From contig NKIR01000001.1 in NCBI GenBank assembly GCA_002255985.1, forward strand, positions 552,914-616,913: DNA of 64,000 nt. The letters run 5' to 3'. The stretch's first letter is position 1. Every line of letters begins with the position of its first letter. Of the stretch, positions 15,091-23,617 are shown piece after piece. A program made the position numbers and the translations under genes. Below the pieces are notes generated by a model. It was not told the origin of the DNA, did no database searches, and saw only the letters and a list, made by a program, of their open reading frames with translations. Origin of the DNA: Sphingomonadaceae bacterium PASS1 (GTDB lineage: Bacteria > Pseudomonadota > Alphaproteobacteria > Sphingomonadales > Sphingomonadaceae).

Positions 15091-16434
15091 ATGACCCAAG
15101 ACGTAAGCAGCACCATATATCGCCGGGTTACGGTCCGGATCATCCCGCTCTTGTTCCTTGGTTATGTCGTTGCTTTCTTGGACCGCGTAAATGTCGGCTT
15201 TGCCAAATTGCAAATGGCAAGCGATCTCGCATTTAGTGATGCGGCTTACGGCCTTGGCGCTGGGCTATTTTTTGTTGGCTATTGCATGTTCGAGGTGCCC
15301 AGCAATCTCGTGATGACACGGGTCGGTGCGCGACGCTGGATGACACGGATCATGATTAGTTGGGGCATGATTTCAGCATTGTTCATGTTTGTCGGCGAAT
15401 TCCGATGGGGTGGCATAGCCCAAATGATCGGCCTCACGGATGCAGAGCTCGGGTTCTATCTTTTGAGGTTTCTTCTGGGGGCAGCAGAAGCAGGCTTCTA
15501 TCCGGGGATCATACTATATCTAACATATTGGTTCCCGCGCAGCCGACAGGCCCATGTTATTGCTCTGTTTATGATGGCTGTCGGTGTCGCCAATGTGGTG
15601 GGTGCTCCCGTTTCCGGCGCTATTCTTGAATTTTTCGATGGTGTGAACGGTTGGCGGGGCTGGCAATGGCTATTCCTACTGGAGGCTATTCCTTCCCTGT
15701 TGGTTGGCATCGCATTTTTCTTTTTTCTTCCTGATGACCCATCTGAAGCCAAATGGCTTAGTGCGAAAGAGCGCCAAATAATCGCTGAAGAAATCGCGTA
15801 TGAAGACGCTGCTTCGAAAAGCACCGGTGTGTTGAGATCTGTTGCATCTGTCCTTACAAGTGCTCGGATATGGGCTCTCGGATTTGCCTATATGAGCGGC
15901 ACGATTGCGCTGTACGCCGTCACTTTCTGGATGCCGACCCTGATTCAGCAATTCGGCATTGCGAAAGATGCTTATTTTGAGATCGGGCTGCTAACCATGA
16001 TTCCCTGGGGCATTATGGCCTTTAGCCAGATTGCCTGGGCGCGCCATTCGGACCGCAATGATGAGCGGAGATGGCATAGTTTCATCGGCTATTGCATTGC
16101 CGCAATCGGGTTATTCAGCCTTGCTTATTTTGCACATAGCCAGATCGCTGGCATAGCCTCCCTGACATTGATCACAATGGGCCTTGGATTTTCAATCGTC
16201 ACATTTTGGCCACTTGCCCACCGCTATTTCACAGGCGCGGCGGCAGCAGCCGGGATCGCGTTTATCAACAGTTTCGGGGGACTTGGTGGTTATTTTGGCC
16301 CAACCCTCATTGGGTGGATTGGGGTCGGAAATATGGGAGGCCGCGAAGCATTTCTGCCGCTTTCTGCGATCGCATTGGCGGGTGGCTTCATCCTTTTGCT
16401 ATCGACATCCGATCAGCGCAAAGGCGCTTTGTAG
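15091..16434 (+). CDS. MFS transporter, anion:cation symporter (ACS) type
   Basis: A 447-residue major facilitator protein with twelve hydrophobic segments. YVVAFLDRVNVGFAKLQM near residues 25-42 and the LRFLLGAAEAGFYPGIILYLTYWFP stretch near 127-150 are characteristic of the ACS subfamily, which carries tartrate, phthalate, glucarate and other organic anions. GGGAGGACAA precedes the ATG. It follows the TauE-like gene by 56 bases and may be co-transcribed. The substrate is not determinable from sequence. Confidence 0.9.
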   Translation: MTQDVSSTIYRRVTVRIIPLLFLGYVVAFLDRVNVGFAKLQMASDLAFSDAAYGLGAGLFFVGYCMFEVPSNLVMTRVGARRWMTRIMISWGMISALFMFVGEFRWGGIAQMIGLTDAELGFYLLRFLLGAAEAGFYPGIILYLTYWFPRSRQAHVIALFMMAVGVANVVGAPVSGAILEFFDGVNGWRGWQWLFLLEAIPSLLVGIAFFFFLPDDPSEAKWLSAKERQIIAEEIAYEDAASKSTGVLRSVASVLTSARIWALGFAYMSGTIALYAVTFWMPTLIQQFGIAKDAYFEIGLLTMIPWGIMAFSQIAWARHSDRNDERRWHSFIGYCIAAIGLFSLAYFAHSQIAGIASLTLITMGLGFSIVTFWPLAHRYFTGAAAAAGIAFINSFGGLGGYFGPTLIGWIGVGNMGGREAFLPLSAIALAGGFILLLSTSDQRKGAL

Positions 16435-16482
16435 CGGTTTGGTTCCGCCCGCTTATCGATGGCCGAATAAGGACCGCAACGC

Positions 16483-17370
16483 TTAGCCGAATTCAAGCGA
16501 CATCGCGCCAAAGATTGACGACACGTCCTCATCTGGCTTCCCACCGAAATACATGCGGCGGCACCCAAAGCTGGCTTCAAGGCCAAATGATTTTGCCAGC
16601 GCGACGCCATCGTGATTAGGGCTCGGCACATCGATTTGCACTTGTGCGCCATCAAGCCTGTCGATCAAATCGGCCAGCAGCCCGAGCGCGATCAGGTCAT
16701 TGTCTGCGACTAACGGCCCGATCTTGAAACCGGTTCCAGCCGGTCGCGCCAAGCCAAACCCCACCAAAACGCCCTCTTGAAAAGCCGCCGCCCTCATGAT
16801 TTTCGGACGCGACAGCCATGACGCGAGCAAGGTGCCTCGATCATAGGGGGTCCGGCCGCGATCATAAGCGAGCAGTATGTCGTTCGAAACAGTGGCATGA
16901 ATCGGTATCTGTGCATAACTGATCCGTGTCACGACCCCGCTCGCCACGCCTTGATATCGCACCGTTTCATAGGCTGGTTCAAAGCCGCCAGCCGCATAAA
17001 AACGTTCCATCGCGAATACACCATCCATTCCGATGACTGCATCAGGCGCTAGACGGGCGCGCAAGAGTTGTAGACGCTCATGCCATAGCTGTCGCCCCAG
17101 ACCCAAGCCACGATAGGCCTCGTCGACAATGAACAGGCCCATGAAGCCGAAGGATGGGCTGTGTCGGAATATGCTGCCGCCAGCAATCATCTTGCCGCGG
17201 TACCGCAGTGCGATAAAGGCATCCGGGTCACACGCCCAAGCGCATTGAAGGTCGTCCTCGCCGGGATTCCAACCCTCACCCGACGCAAGGGCAAAGATCT
17301 GCGTGGCCTCTGAAAAGGTCATCTGCCCGATTTTCAAAGTGGCAAGCACGTCCGCAATGTCGATATCCAT
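16483..17370 (-). CDS. GNAT-family N-acetyltransferase with C-terminal acetyltransferase-like domain
   Basis: Residues about 10-150 form a GNAT fold with the acetyl-CoA-binding segment VDEAYRGLGLGRQLWHERL (Q/RxxGxG/A type) near 82-100 and MERFYAAGGFEPAYETVRYQG after it. Residues about 160-290 form a second, half-size GNAT-like domain of the Acetyltransf_18 kind (MRAAAFQEGVLVGFGLARPA, GPLVAD). This double arrangement is seen in YitH-like proteins. The gene converges with the MFS gene and is monocistronic. The acceptor is unknown. Confidence 0.82.
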   Translation of the reverse strand: MDIDIADVLATLKIGQMTFSEATQIFALASGEGWNPGEDDLQCAWACDPDAFIALRYRGKMIAGGSIFRHSPSFGFMGLFIVDEAYRGLGLGRQLWHERLQLLRARLAPDAVIGMDGVFAMERFYAAGGFEPAYETVRYQGVASGVVTRISYAQIPIHATVSNDILLAYDRGRTPYDRGTLLASWLSRPKIMRAAAFQEGVLVGFGLARPAGTGFKIGPLVADNDLIALGLLADLIDRLDGAQVQIDVPSPNHDGVALAKSFGLEASFGCRRMYFGGKPDEDVSSIFGAMSLEFG

Positions 17371-17695
17371 AGTGCCCCCGTCACCCTGTGATTGCTGCTG
17401 TTAATGCTCTTCGCTTAACCAACAAAGTTAGAATACTGCCATATTGGCATTTTCTCTTTTCGCCGGTTGCACGTCGCGCGTCGTTTCGGACTTCAGCTTC
17501 CCGGTACGTATCTCGCAAAATCAAATCTGTGCCGTTGGTGTAGCGTCTACCGCCGCCTCTTCGGAACGGGAGGATGGCATTCCGAAACGACATTTGTGAC
17601 AGAATGAATGTTGATCTGTCATAAAGATGACGCGGTTGTGACATCGTGATTTGGTAAAAAAATGCAAATGGCTTTTGATTATCGAGGGTTAATTT
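17371..17695. other. divergent intergenic region between GNAT gene and glycosyltransferase operon
   Basis: About 325 bases that must hold two promoters. The only clear structure is a short palindrome TGCCATATTGGCA at 17437-17449, which could be an operator. ATCGAGGG just before 17690 is the likely binding site of the glycosyltransferase gene. I see no coding frame with support. Confidence 0.4.
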
Positions 17696-18469
17696 GTGCG
17701 TTGGTCGATTGTCATACCTGTATACAATGAAGCTGACTTTCTGCCGCAGACGCTAGAGTCGATTGTCGCACAAACGACAGCGTTTGATTTGATCATCGTT
17801 GACAATGGTTCGACAGACGGTTGCATTGAAAAAGCGCGTGCGCAGCTTGCTGATCATCGGGGCAAAGTAATCTTCTTAAACGAACCTCGGCCTGGTCAGG
17901 TTTATGCGTTGCAAACAGGAATTGCAGCGGTTGGGACTGAATTCACGGCGATTTGTGATGCCGACACATTCTATCCAACGCATTATCTATCTGCCGCAAC
18001 GCTGCTGTTTGACACAAAGGGCCCGGAATATGTCGCCGCATGTGCCTATCTGCGCCGCAAACCATTTTGGGCGGGGCTTGGCAGCATGGTGCACCGGCTA
18101 TTCGTCGCCTGGATATTGCCGCACCAGAATCACACGAGCGGCGCAGCGCAAATGTTTCGCACCGAGGCACTTCGCGCTGCCGGAAGCTACGATCCCGCGT
18201 TGTGGCCATATGTCCTAAAAGACCATGAACTCATGCACCGCGTTCTAAAAATAGGACGCCAAATCTATAATCCTAATTTGTGGTGCATCACATCTGAACG
18301 TCGTGCGGATCGGCGGAATGTCCGCTGGACGCTCGCGGAGCGCATTACCTATCATTTGACACCGCGTTCACGGCAGCATGACTTTTTCTACCGATTTTTG
18401 GCGGACCGTTTTGATGCGCGTGGCCAGCGCGACACCGTGCTACGCGAACGCGATTGGTCCGTTGCGTGA
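17696..18469 (+). CDS. family 2 glycosyltransferase
   Basis: GT-A-fold transferase of 257 residues beginning at a GTG. WSIVIPVYNEADFLPQTLESI is the classical N-terminus; DNGST near 38 and ICDADTFYP near 85 provide the nucleotide-sugar and metal-binding acids. LKDHELMHRVL near 178 supplies the usual ED-like acid plus the basic cluster. No membrane helix is present, so it works at the cytoplasmic face. It is the first gene of a coupled operon with a membrane protein, a DUF2141 protein and a second glycosyltransferase, which points to assembly of a surface glycan or glycolipid. Confidence 0.87.
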   Translation: MRWSIVIPVYNEADFLPQTLESIVAQTTAFDLIIVDNGSTDGCIEKARAQLADHRGKVIFLNEPRPGQVYALQTGIAAVGTEFTAICDADTFYPTHYLSAATLLFDTKGPEYVAACAYLRRKPFWAGLGSMVHRLFVAWILPHQNHTSGAAQMFRTEALRAAGSYDPALWPYVLKDHELMHRVLKIGRQIYNPNLWCITSERRADRRNVRWTLAERITYHLTPRSRQHDFFYRFLADRFDARGQRDTVLRERDWSVA

Positions 18470-19401
18470 CTTCGACCGCTACGCCCTTTACGCATCTTGA
18501 TTTGCCGACTTTAAAGCCTGAACCACGGCCATGGTCTACATGGCTTTCGCGGTTTTTGTCTGGTGCGTTCTTGGTTGCCATGGCGCTTCAACTTGTTGAA
18601 ATGGACACCAACCAGCTACACAATGCCTTGCCGCAAAATTTGTGGTTTTTGCCCGTGTTGCTCGCATTATATTTCGCGCTACCTATTGCGGATTGGATTA
18701 TTTTTCGACGCCTTTGGGCACTACCTGTATCAGGATTTCTCATCCTTCTTGCCAAACGTATCGGCAATGAGGTTCTCATATCCTATTCGGGCGAAGTATA
18801 TTTCTATCTATGGGCACGAAAACGCACCGACTTAAGCGCGGCGCCTTTTGGCGCAATTAAGGACGTCAACATACTATCCGCTTTGGCCGCGAACCTTATA
18901 GCGTTGACCCTTCTGTTAGTGACTTACCCTTTGATCTCGCAACTGAATTTTGGCGAATACACAGATGCCTCTGTCATTACTGCGGCCATCTTTTTAGTCC
19001 TTTCGTTCGCTGTTCTATTGTTTTCACGACGGGTGTTTACGCTTGAACGCAACGCACTTTGGTGGATCTTTGGCGTACATATTATCCGATTGACCGCAGG
19101 TGTACTGCTATGCGCACTATTATGGTTCATAATCTTGCCTGGGCCTCATCTGGGTTTCTGGCTAATTTTATCAATGATCCGGCTTTTGGTCGGAAGGTTG
19201 CCATTTCTGCCCAACAAAGAAGCTCTCTTCGCAGTCATTGCAGTATTTCTAGTCGGACAAGATAGCGCAGTATCAACGCTGATAACCCTAACGGCAACCT
19301 CTATTTTGGCGCTGCATTTCTTGGTGGCGTCCATATTAGGCGCTGCGGCTCTATTTTTTCCCGACAGACACATATTTCCCGAAAAGGCGATAACGTCATG
19401 A
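18466..19401 (+). CDS. polytopic membrane protein in glycosyltransferase operon
   Basis: I place the start at GTG 18466, which overlaps the glycosyltransferase stop by GTGA. The roughly 311-residue protein has about seven to nine hydrophobic helices and a charged loop around residues 95-125 (GEVYFYLWARKRTDLSAA). The layout resembles the lysylphosphatidylglycerol-synthase TM/UPF0104 group, whose members often accompany glycosyltransferases, but I cannot confirm membership. It could help with a lipid-linked step or flipping. It overlaps the next gene by ATGA. Confidence 0.7.
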   Translation: MTSTATPFTHLDLPTLKPEPRPWSTWLSRFLSGAFLVAMALQLVEMDTNQLHNALPQNLWFLPVLLALYFALPIADWIIFRRLWALPVSGFLILLAKRIGNEVLISYSGEVYFYLWARKRTDLSAAPFGAIKDVNILSALAANLIALTLLLVTYPLISQLNFGEYTDASVITAAIFLVLSFAVLLFSRRVFTLERNALWWIFGVHIIRLTAGVLLCALLWFIILPGPHLGFWLILSMIRLLVGRLPFLPNKEALFAVIAVFLVGQDSAVSTLITLTATSILALHFLVASILGAAALFFPDRHIFPEKAITS

Positions 19402-19943
19402 GAGATATGTTGGCTGTCGCAGCGCTTTCCTTGTCCATGACGGCTTACGCCGCTATACCTCCCAAGGCAGAACGCGGGCGAAGCGGTGCAGATTGCCGAG
19501 CTGCGGAGTCTGGACCAGCGGTGAACGTGAACGTCGTCGGTTTAAAGGACCGCCGGGGTAAACTCATTCTCGAATTATACCCTGAAAATGACGGGGACTT
19601 TCTCCAAAGTGACAAGATATTAATTGCGGAGGGAAAACCGTTTCGTCGCGTGCCAATGGAAACGCCTAAGAACGGTTCAGTTTCTATATGTATTCGCGCG
19701 CCTGGCCCCGGGCGGTACGCTCTGGTATTACTTCATGATCGCGACGAGAATGGCAAATTCGGCTTGTCTGGTGACGGCGTCGGATTTGCGAATAATCCTA
19801 AGCTAGGTTTCCGGAAGCCCCCGGCCAAAGCGGCCGCACTGGTTTTCGGATCCGGTGTGCGATCGATCTCGATAGTCATGAATTATCGTCGGGGAATTGG
19901 TGTTGGCCCAATCAAAAGTCAAACCGCTGGAGGCCAGCCGTGA
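19398..19943 (+). CDS. secreted DUF2141-domain protein
   Basis: A signal peptide is likely (MLAVAALSLSMTAYA), followed by a DUF2141 beta-sandwich (about 45-165) with the signature RRGKLILELYPEN and YALVLLHDRDENGKFGLSGDGVGFANN. DUF2141 proteins are exported and common in sphingomonads beside carotenoid or surface-lipid genes, yet have no assigned biochemical role. Four-base overlaps on both sides bind it firmly to the glycosyltransferase operon. The acidic DRDENGKFG loop looks able to bind a metal ion, which is my inference. Confidence 0.85.
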   Translation: MRDMLAVAALSLSMTAYAAIPPKAERGRSGADCRAAESGPAVNVNVVGLKDRRGKLILELYPENDGDFLQSDKILIAEGKPFRRVPMETPKNGSVSICIRAPGPGRYALVLLHDRDENGKFGLSGDGVGFANNPKLGFRKPPAKAAALVFGSGVRSISIVMNYRRGIGVGPIKSQTAGGQP

Positions 19944-21115
19944 AGATCGTTGATGTCTGCGAATTTTATGCGCCAGAGGGCGGCGGCGTTCGGACATATA
20001 TCCATGCAAAGCTCGCGATCGGTGCAAGGCTTGGGCACGACATAACGGTGATCGCGCCCGGTAACCGGGACGAAATTGTCGAGTACGAAAATGGCGGCCG
20101 GATAATCTACATAAAAGCGCCTGCTCTGCCATTCGATAAAAAATACGGTATGTTCTGGGACGCCGCACCAGTCCACGCAATATTGGACAGGGTGCAACCC
20201 GATGTCCTTGAGGCATCTTCCCCGTGGCGCGGCGCGTGGATTGCCCGAAGCTGGCACGGCCATGCACTCCGGTCGATATTTATGCATCATGACCCGCTGT
20301 CGGCATGGGCATATCGTTGGTTCGACGGCGTTGCCTCACACGATGCCATTGATCGGCAGTTCGAGTGGTTCTGGCGTTATCTAAGGCGCATGTGTAACAG
20401 TTTTGACTACACCGTATGTGCATCGCCTAGCTTGCAGAAAAGGCTGAGCACCGGCGGCATCTTTGGTGCCGTAAACATTCCTATGGGCGTAGATGCCGGG
20501 GTCTTTTCGCCTGCAAGAAGACATGTGTCCGTTCGCAGGGATTTGTTGGCCCGTTGTAACTTACCCGATACGGCCACGCTTTTGTTGGGCATTGGTCGCC
20601 ATACGCCGGAGAAACGCTGGCACTGCGTTATTGACGCTGTGGCGCGCGTTGCTGCCAAACGGCCGGTGGGCTTAGTGTTGATCGGCAATGGTCACCAGCA
20701 GGCATCGATAATTAAGCATGTAAACGGCAACCCGCATATCCAGTTACTTGAACCCGTCCGAAACCGAACGGCACTGGCGACAATAATGGCCAGTTGCGAT
20801 GCTTTGGTGCATGGTTCGTCTGCGGAGACATTTGGTCTTGTTGCGTCTGAGGCTTTGGCTTCAGGGCTGCCGCTGATACTTCCAAATGCAGGTGCAGTCG
20901 CAGACATTGCATACCCCGATTTTAGCGAGACTTATACGCCAGGTAACGCCCATGACGCCGCTCTGGCGGTTGAGCGCCTTTTAGATCGCGATCAACATCA
21001 GCTCCGCTTGGCTACCAATCGTGCAGCCGCGACGGCGCGAACGCTCGACGATCATTTTACTGATCTGTTTCAGACATATGCAAATGCAATTTCAGAAAAA
21101 CGGGAGGCGGCATGA
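19940..21115 (+). CDS. family 4 (GT-B) glycosyltransferase
   Basis: A 391-residue retaining glycosyltransferase starting at GTG 19940. The N-terminal acceptor domain begins with YAPEGGGVRTYI (residues about 10-21); the C-terminal donor domain begins near LLLGIGRHTPEKR (about 214) and has the E-x7-E type motif SSAETFGLVASEALASGLP (about 293-311). It overlaps the DUF2141 stop and is followed by a small coupled ORF. With the GT2 it may build a short surface or lipid-linked glycan. Confidence 0.88.
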   Translation: MKIVDVCEFYAPEGGGVRTYIHAKLAIGARLGHDITVIAPGNRDEIVEYENGGRIIYIKAPALPFDKKYGMFWDAAPVHAILDRVQPDVLEASSPWRGAWIARSWHGHALRSIFMHHDPLSAWAYRWFDGVASHDAIDRQFEWFWRYLRRMCNSFDYTVCASPSLQKRLSTGGIFGAVNIPMGVDAGVFSPARRHVSVRRDLLARCNLPDTATLLLGIGRHTPEKRWHCVIDAVARVAAKRPVGLVLIGNGHQQASIIKHVNGNPHIQLLEPVRNRTALATIMASCDALVHGSSAETFGLVASEALASGLPLILPNAGAVADIAYPDFSETYTPGNAHDAALAVERLLDRDQHQLRLATNRAAATARTLDDHFTDLFQTYANAISEKREAA

Positions 21116-21258
21116 TGGCGGCAATAACACGTATTTACTACCGAACAGCGGTTGTCCCCACACGACAGACCCGGCACCGGTTTAAGCGAATGATGCGTTA
21201 CCCAAGACCACTTTGGTACCAGCTTCTCCGCTTTGCATTTCGCAATAGATCAGAATAG
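21112..21258 (+). CDS. 48-residue basic small protein coupled to GT4 gene
   Basis: ATGATG at 21112 overlaps the glycosyltransferase stop, and GGGAGG sits 4-9 bases upstream, inside the previous gene. The 48-codon frame ends with TAG at 21256-21258. The product is strongly basic and aromatic (TRIYYR, RQTRHRFKRMMRYPRP, LWYQLLRFAFRNRSE). I recognise no family. The coupling and strong binding site argue for translation; its shortness leaves room for doubt. A positively charged amphipathic peptide could dock at the membrane with the operon's enzymes, but this is speculation. Confidence 0.55.
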   Translation: MMAAITRIYYRTAVVPTRQTRHRFKRMMRYPRPLWYQLLRFAFRNRSE

Positions 21259-21275
21259 CGCAAGGCTATAAAGGC

Positions 21276-21554
21276 ATGCTCGTTATGTTTGCGGCATTAA
21301 GTGTAATTGCCTTTGTTTCGAAACTTCTGATGCTATTGCGCGAACGCGAACAACCCTGCGGTGGTATGGCGCACGCACTCCAATCAGCGCGTGACGCTGC
21401 GACGATTTTGGGTCGAGAGGTTGTTAAGTTATGGCGTAACCCAGGGTTATCTCTCGCCTTTGAATGCGCTCGACAGATCAGGCAGGAAGGATGCCAGATG
21501 CGGCATTTCCTGCGCGCAATGCACCAGCAGGGCACGGGCGTCAGTCTCGGTTAG
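21276..21554 (+). CDS. possible small membrane ORF overlapping the convergent hydrolase gene
   Basis: The frame starts with a good hydrophobic segment (MLVMFAALSVIAFVSKLLML) followed by a polar stretch, but its last 108 bases run antiparallel through the 3' end of the DAPG-hydrolase-like gene. The upstream AAAGG could serve as binding site. Only residues 1-57 lie in free sequence. It may be a real gene that lost its proper end, or chance. Confidence 0.22.
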   Translation: MLVMFAALSVIAFVSKLLMLLREREQPCGGMAHALQSARDAATILGREVVKLWRNPGLSLAFECARQIRQEGCQMRHFLRAMHQQGTGVSLG

Positions 21555-22277
21555 GCGCAAAACGCGCTTCGCGGCGGCGGCGGCCATACTGCCGATAAGG
21601 TTGCGTCCACCGACATGGCGTCCCCCCATCCAGAAACGCGACCGCATCTCACTTCCGCCGGGAACCGCGCGGACATGGTGCGCCAGATAGCCGACATCGA
21701 TCGGGGCGTCACCAAGTCCGATCCGCGCGCAGATGATAGTGGCCTGTTGGTCGTCATCCAAGCTCTTGTCGGTAAAGCCCAGCGTTGCGGGCGGCACGAA
21801 ACGGATCGCGCCACGGATCAGGCCGCTGCCGATATATTCGTCAACAATTGACGTCTGCCCAATATAAAGTGCGCGCCCGCTGGCCCCTGCGGGGGGCGTT
21901 TCGCGCCAGCCGACATGGACATGTGCCTGCGGGTGCCACAATTTATATTTGGCGGCCGCATCGCCATGCCAGCCGAACCACCAATCCACCATCGCCGGTG
22001 TGACACCGGGCATGGCAGTGCGCACGCTGACCCGCATGCCGCCGTCTTGCGTCAGGACCCAGCCGTCTTCCAACACAGCCTCTGCGCCAAACAGGTTGCT
22101 ATTCGCCTGGTCAATGCCGGGAATCAAAACATCGGGTACGCCGCCACGATCAAGCGCCGCGCATACATGCGGTGCCAACGGGGCAAGTTCTGGGTTGAAA
22201 AATCGGGCGTAGGGCTGTGCATTGTCTGCCTCGCGATAACCCAGATAGCGACCGGCAATTGGCTTACTGTTTTTCAT
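21447..22277 (-). CDS. DAPG-hydrolase (PhlG)-like carbon-carbon hydrolase
   Basis: The 276-residue protein resembles 2,4-diacetylphloroglucinol hydrolase, a zinc enzyme that cleaves an acyl group from a ring by retro-Claisen hydrolysis. Family marks are WWFGWHGDAAAKYKLWHPQA (about 99-118) and the C-terminal HCAQEMPHLASFLPDL. Candidate zinc ligands are H115, E147 (VDEYIG), H253 and E257 (HxxxE). It is the last gene of a TetR / FAD oxidase / hydrolase operon with ATGA overlaps. Logic suggests the oxidase makes a beta-diketone-like product that this enzyme splits; the actual substrate is unknown. Confidence 0.8.
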   Translation of the reverse strand: MKNSKPIAGRYLGYREADNAQPYARFFNPELAPLAPHVCAALDRGGVPDVLIPGIDQANSNLFGAEAVLEDGWVLTQDGGMRVSVRTAMPGVTPAMVDWWFGWHGDAAAKYKLWHPQAHVHVGWRETPPAGASGRALYIGQTSIVDEYIGSGLIRGAIRFVPPATLGFTDKSLDDDQQATIICARIGLGDAPIDVGYLAHHVRAVPGGSEMRSRFWMGGRHVGGRNLIGSMAAAAAKRVLRLTETDARALLVHCAQEMPHLASFLPDLSSAFKGER

Positions 22278-23617
22278 GATACACGCCCCATATAGGTATT
22301 GAATCGGCCATCGGGATCAAATTTTGCGCGCAGTGCGTCCATACGTTCCAGATTGGCTGTGGCCATAAACGGCATCGGCCTGCGCCCCAGATTTTCATCG
22401 GCGAGCTGAATGCCGACACTCTGCGGTTGCAACGCGCGCATATGGTCGGTTGCCCAGCTTTCATCGGCGGGCGTCGCCGCCGTGCCGCGCAGCCCACCAT
22501 ACAGCGCGAGATAGGTTCGTGCTTCGAGGGAAAAAGCCATGTCGGGTCGGGACGGCGGGGCGTTCCAGTTGAGCCATAAGGCATGGCTCGGCGCAGCCGG
22601 CTGACTGTCTGCAATCTTGCGTAGCGCAGGCAGCAGCGGATCAATCGGATCATTCATCCACATGCTATCGGCGGTCCAACGTGTATTGGGCAGGAACAGC
22701 GTCTTTTCGCCGGTATTCATCATCATATTGAGCGACATCGGCATCAGCGGCAGGTTCAGACTGGCCTTGGACCGCAATGGGCTATCTTTGATGAAGGCAA
22801 CTGCGTCCTTTGCCTCACGCCAGCTGTCGGTCAGGACGGGCGCCAACACTTCAATGCCGTGGGAGAAGATACCGGTCGCCTTGCGGTTGAAAACCAGTTG
22901 AAACTCGACAGAAGGCGACACATCTGGCCCCACTTTGTCTGCCCACGCCATCACTTCTTCCAAATGCCGCATGCGAAAAACTTGCAGCTTCAACCCGACA
23001 AATTTGGGGCGGAGGTGCAGCTTCAGATGGAAGCGCACCACGACGCCGAAAAAGCCCGGCCCAGCGCCCCGCGCGGCCCAGAGCAATTCGGGATTTTCCT
23101 GTTCGCTGGCATGCACCAAGGTGCCATCTGCGAGAACAACATCAATGCCGATGACGCTCTGACAGGCAAGCCCCAACGCGCGGCTGTTCCAACCAAAGCC
23201 ACCCTGCAGCAGGAATCCGCCCATGCCGACCGTATAGGCATGTGCGACGGGAAAGAAGAGTTTATGCTTAACCAGCGCCGCATTGAGTTCCCCTGCAAGG
23301 CAGCCTGGGCCAATAATTGCAGTGCCAACGTCGCTGTAAATCGCGATGCTGTTCAACCGTGACAGATCAAGCAGAATCCCGCTGTCGCGAATGTGGTTTT
23401 GCGCCCAGCTATGCCCGCCCGAACAGATACCGATTGTCAGGCCTTCTTCCCGCGCGCGCTTCACCGCCGCGATAACCTCTTCCACGTCATTGGCCTGTAC
23501 AATCCGATCGGGACGGCGCCCCGGGTCTTGCGCATTGAAGCTGGTGCCGAGCAACGCGGCTTCGAAATCGTGCGAGCCCCGCTCCATCACGATGCCTTGG
23601 CGTGTCGTACGCTTCAT
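22274..23617 (-). CDS. FAD-linked oxidase of the PCMH/BBE type
   Basis: Flavin oxidase of about 447 residues. I chose the ATG at 23617, which overlaps the TetR stop by ATGA. The FAD-binding PCMH domain fills about 30-200, with RPDRIVQANDVEEVIAAV and SGGHS, where H69 is the usual covalent FAD attachment point. VGMGGFLLQGGFGWNSR near 130 lacks the Cys that gives a second covalent link in BBE proteins, so flavin is probably tethered once. The substrate domain follows, and the berberine-bridge C-terminus is FDPDGRFNTYMG. It is coupled to the DAPG-hydrolase-like gene. Confidence 0.87.
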   Translation of the reverse strand: MKRTTRQGIVMERGSHDFEAALLGTSFNAQDPGRRPDRIVQANDVEEVIAAVKRAREEGLTIGICSGGHSWAQNHIRDSGILLDLSRLNSIAIYSDVGTAIIGPGCLAGELNAALVKHKLFFPVAHAYTVGMGGFLLQGGFGWNSRALGLACQSVIGIDVVLADGTLVHASEQENPELLWAARGAGPGFFGVVVRFHLKLHLRPKFVGLKLQVFRMRHLEEVMAWADKVGPDVSPSVEFQLVFNRKATGIFSHGIEVLAPVLTDSWREAKDAVAFIKDSPLRSKASLNLPLMPMSLNMMMNTGEKTLFLPNTRWTADSMWMNDPIDPLLPALRKIADSQPAAPSHALWLNWNAPPSRPDMAFSLEARTYLALYGGLRGTAATPADESWATDHMRALQPQSVGIQLADENLGRRPMPFMATANLERMDALRAKFDPDGRFNTYMGRVS

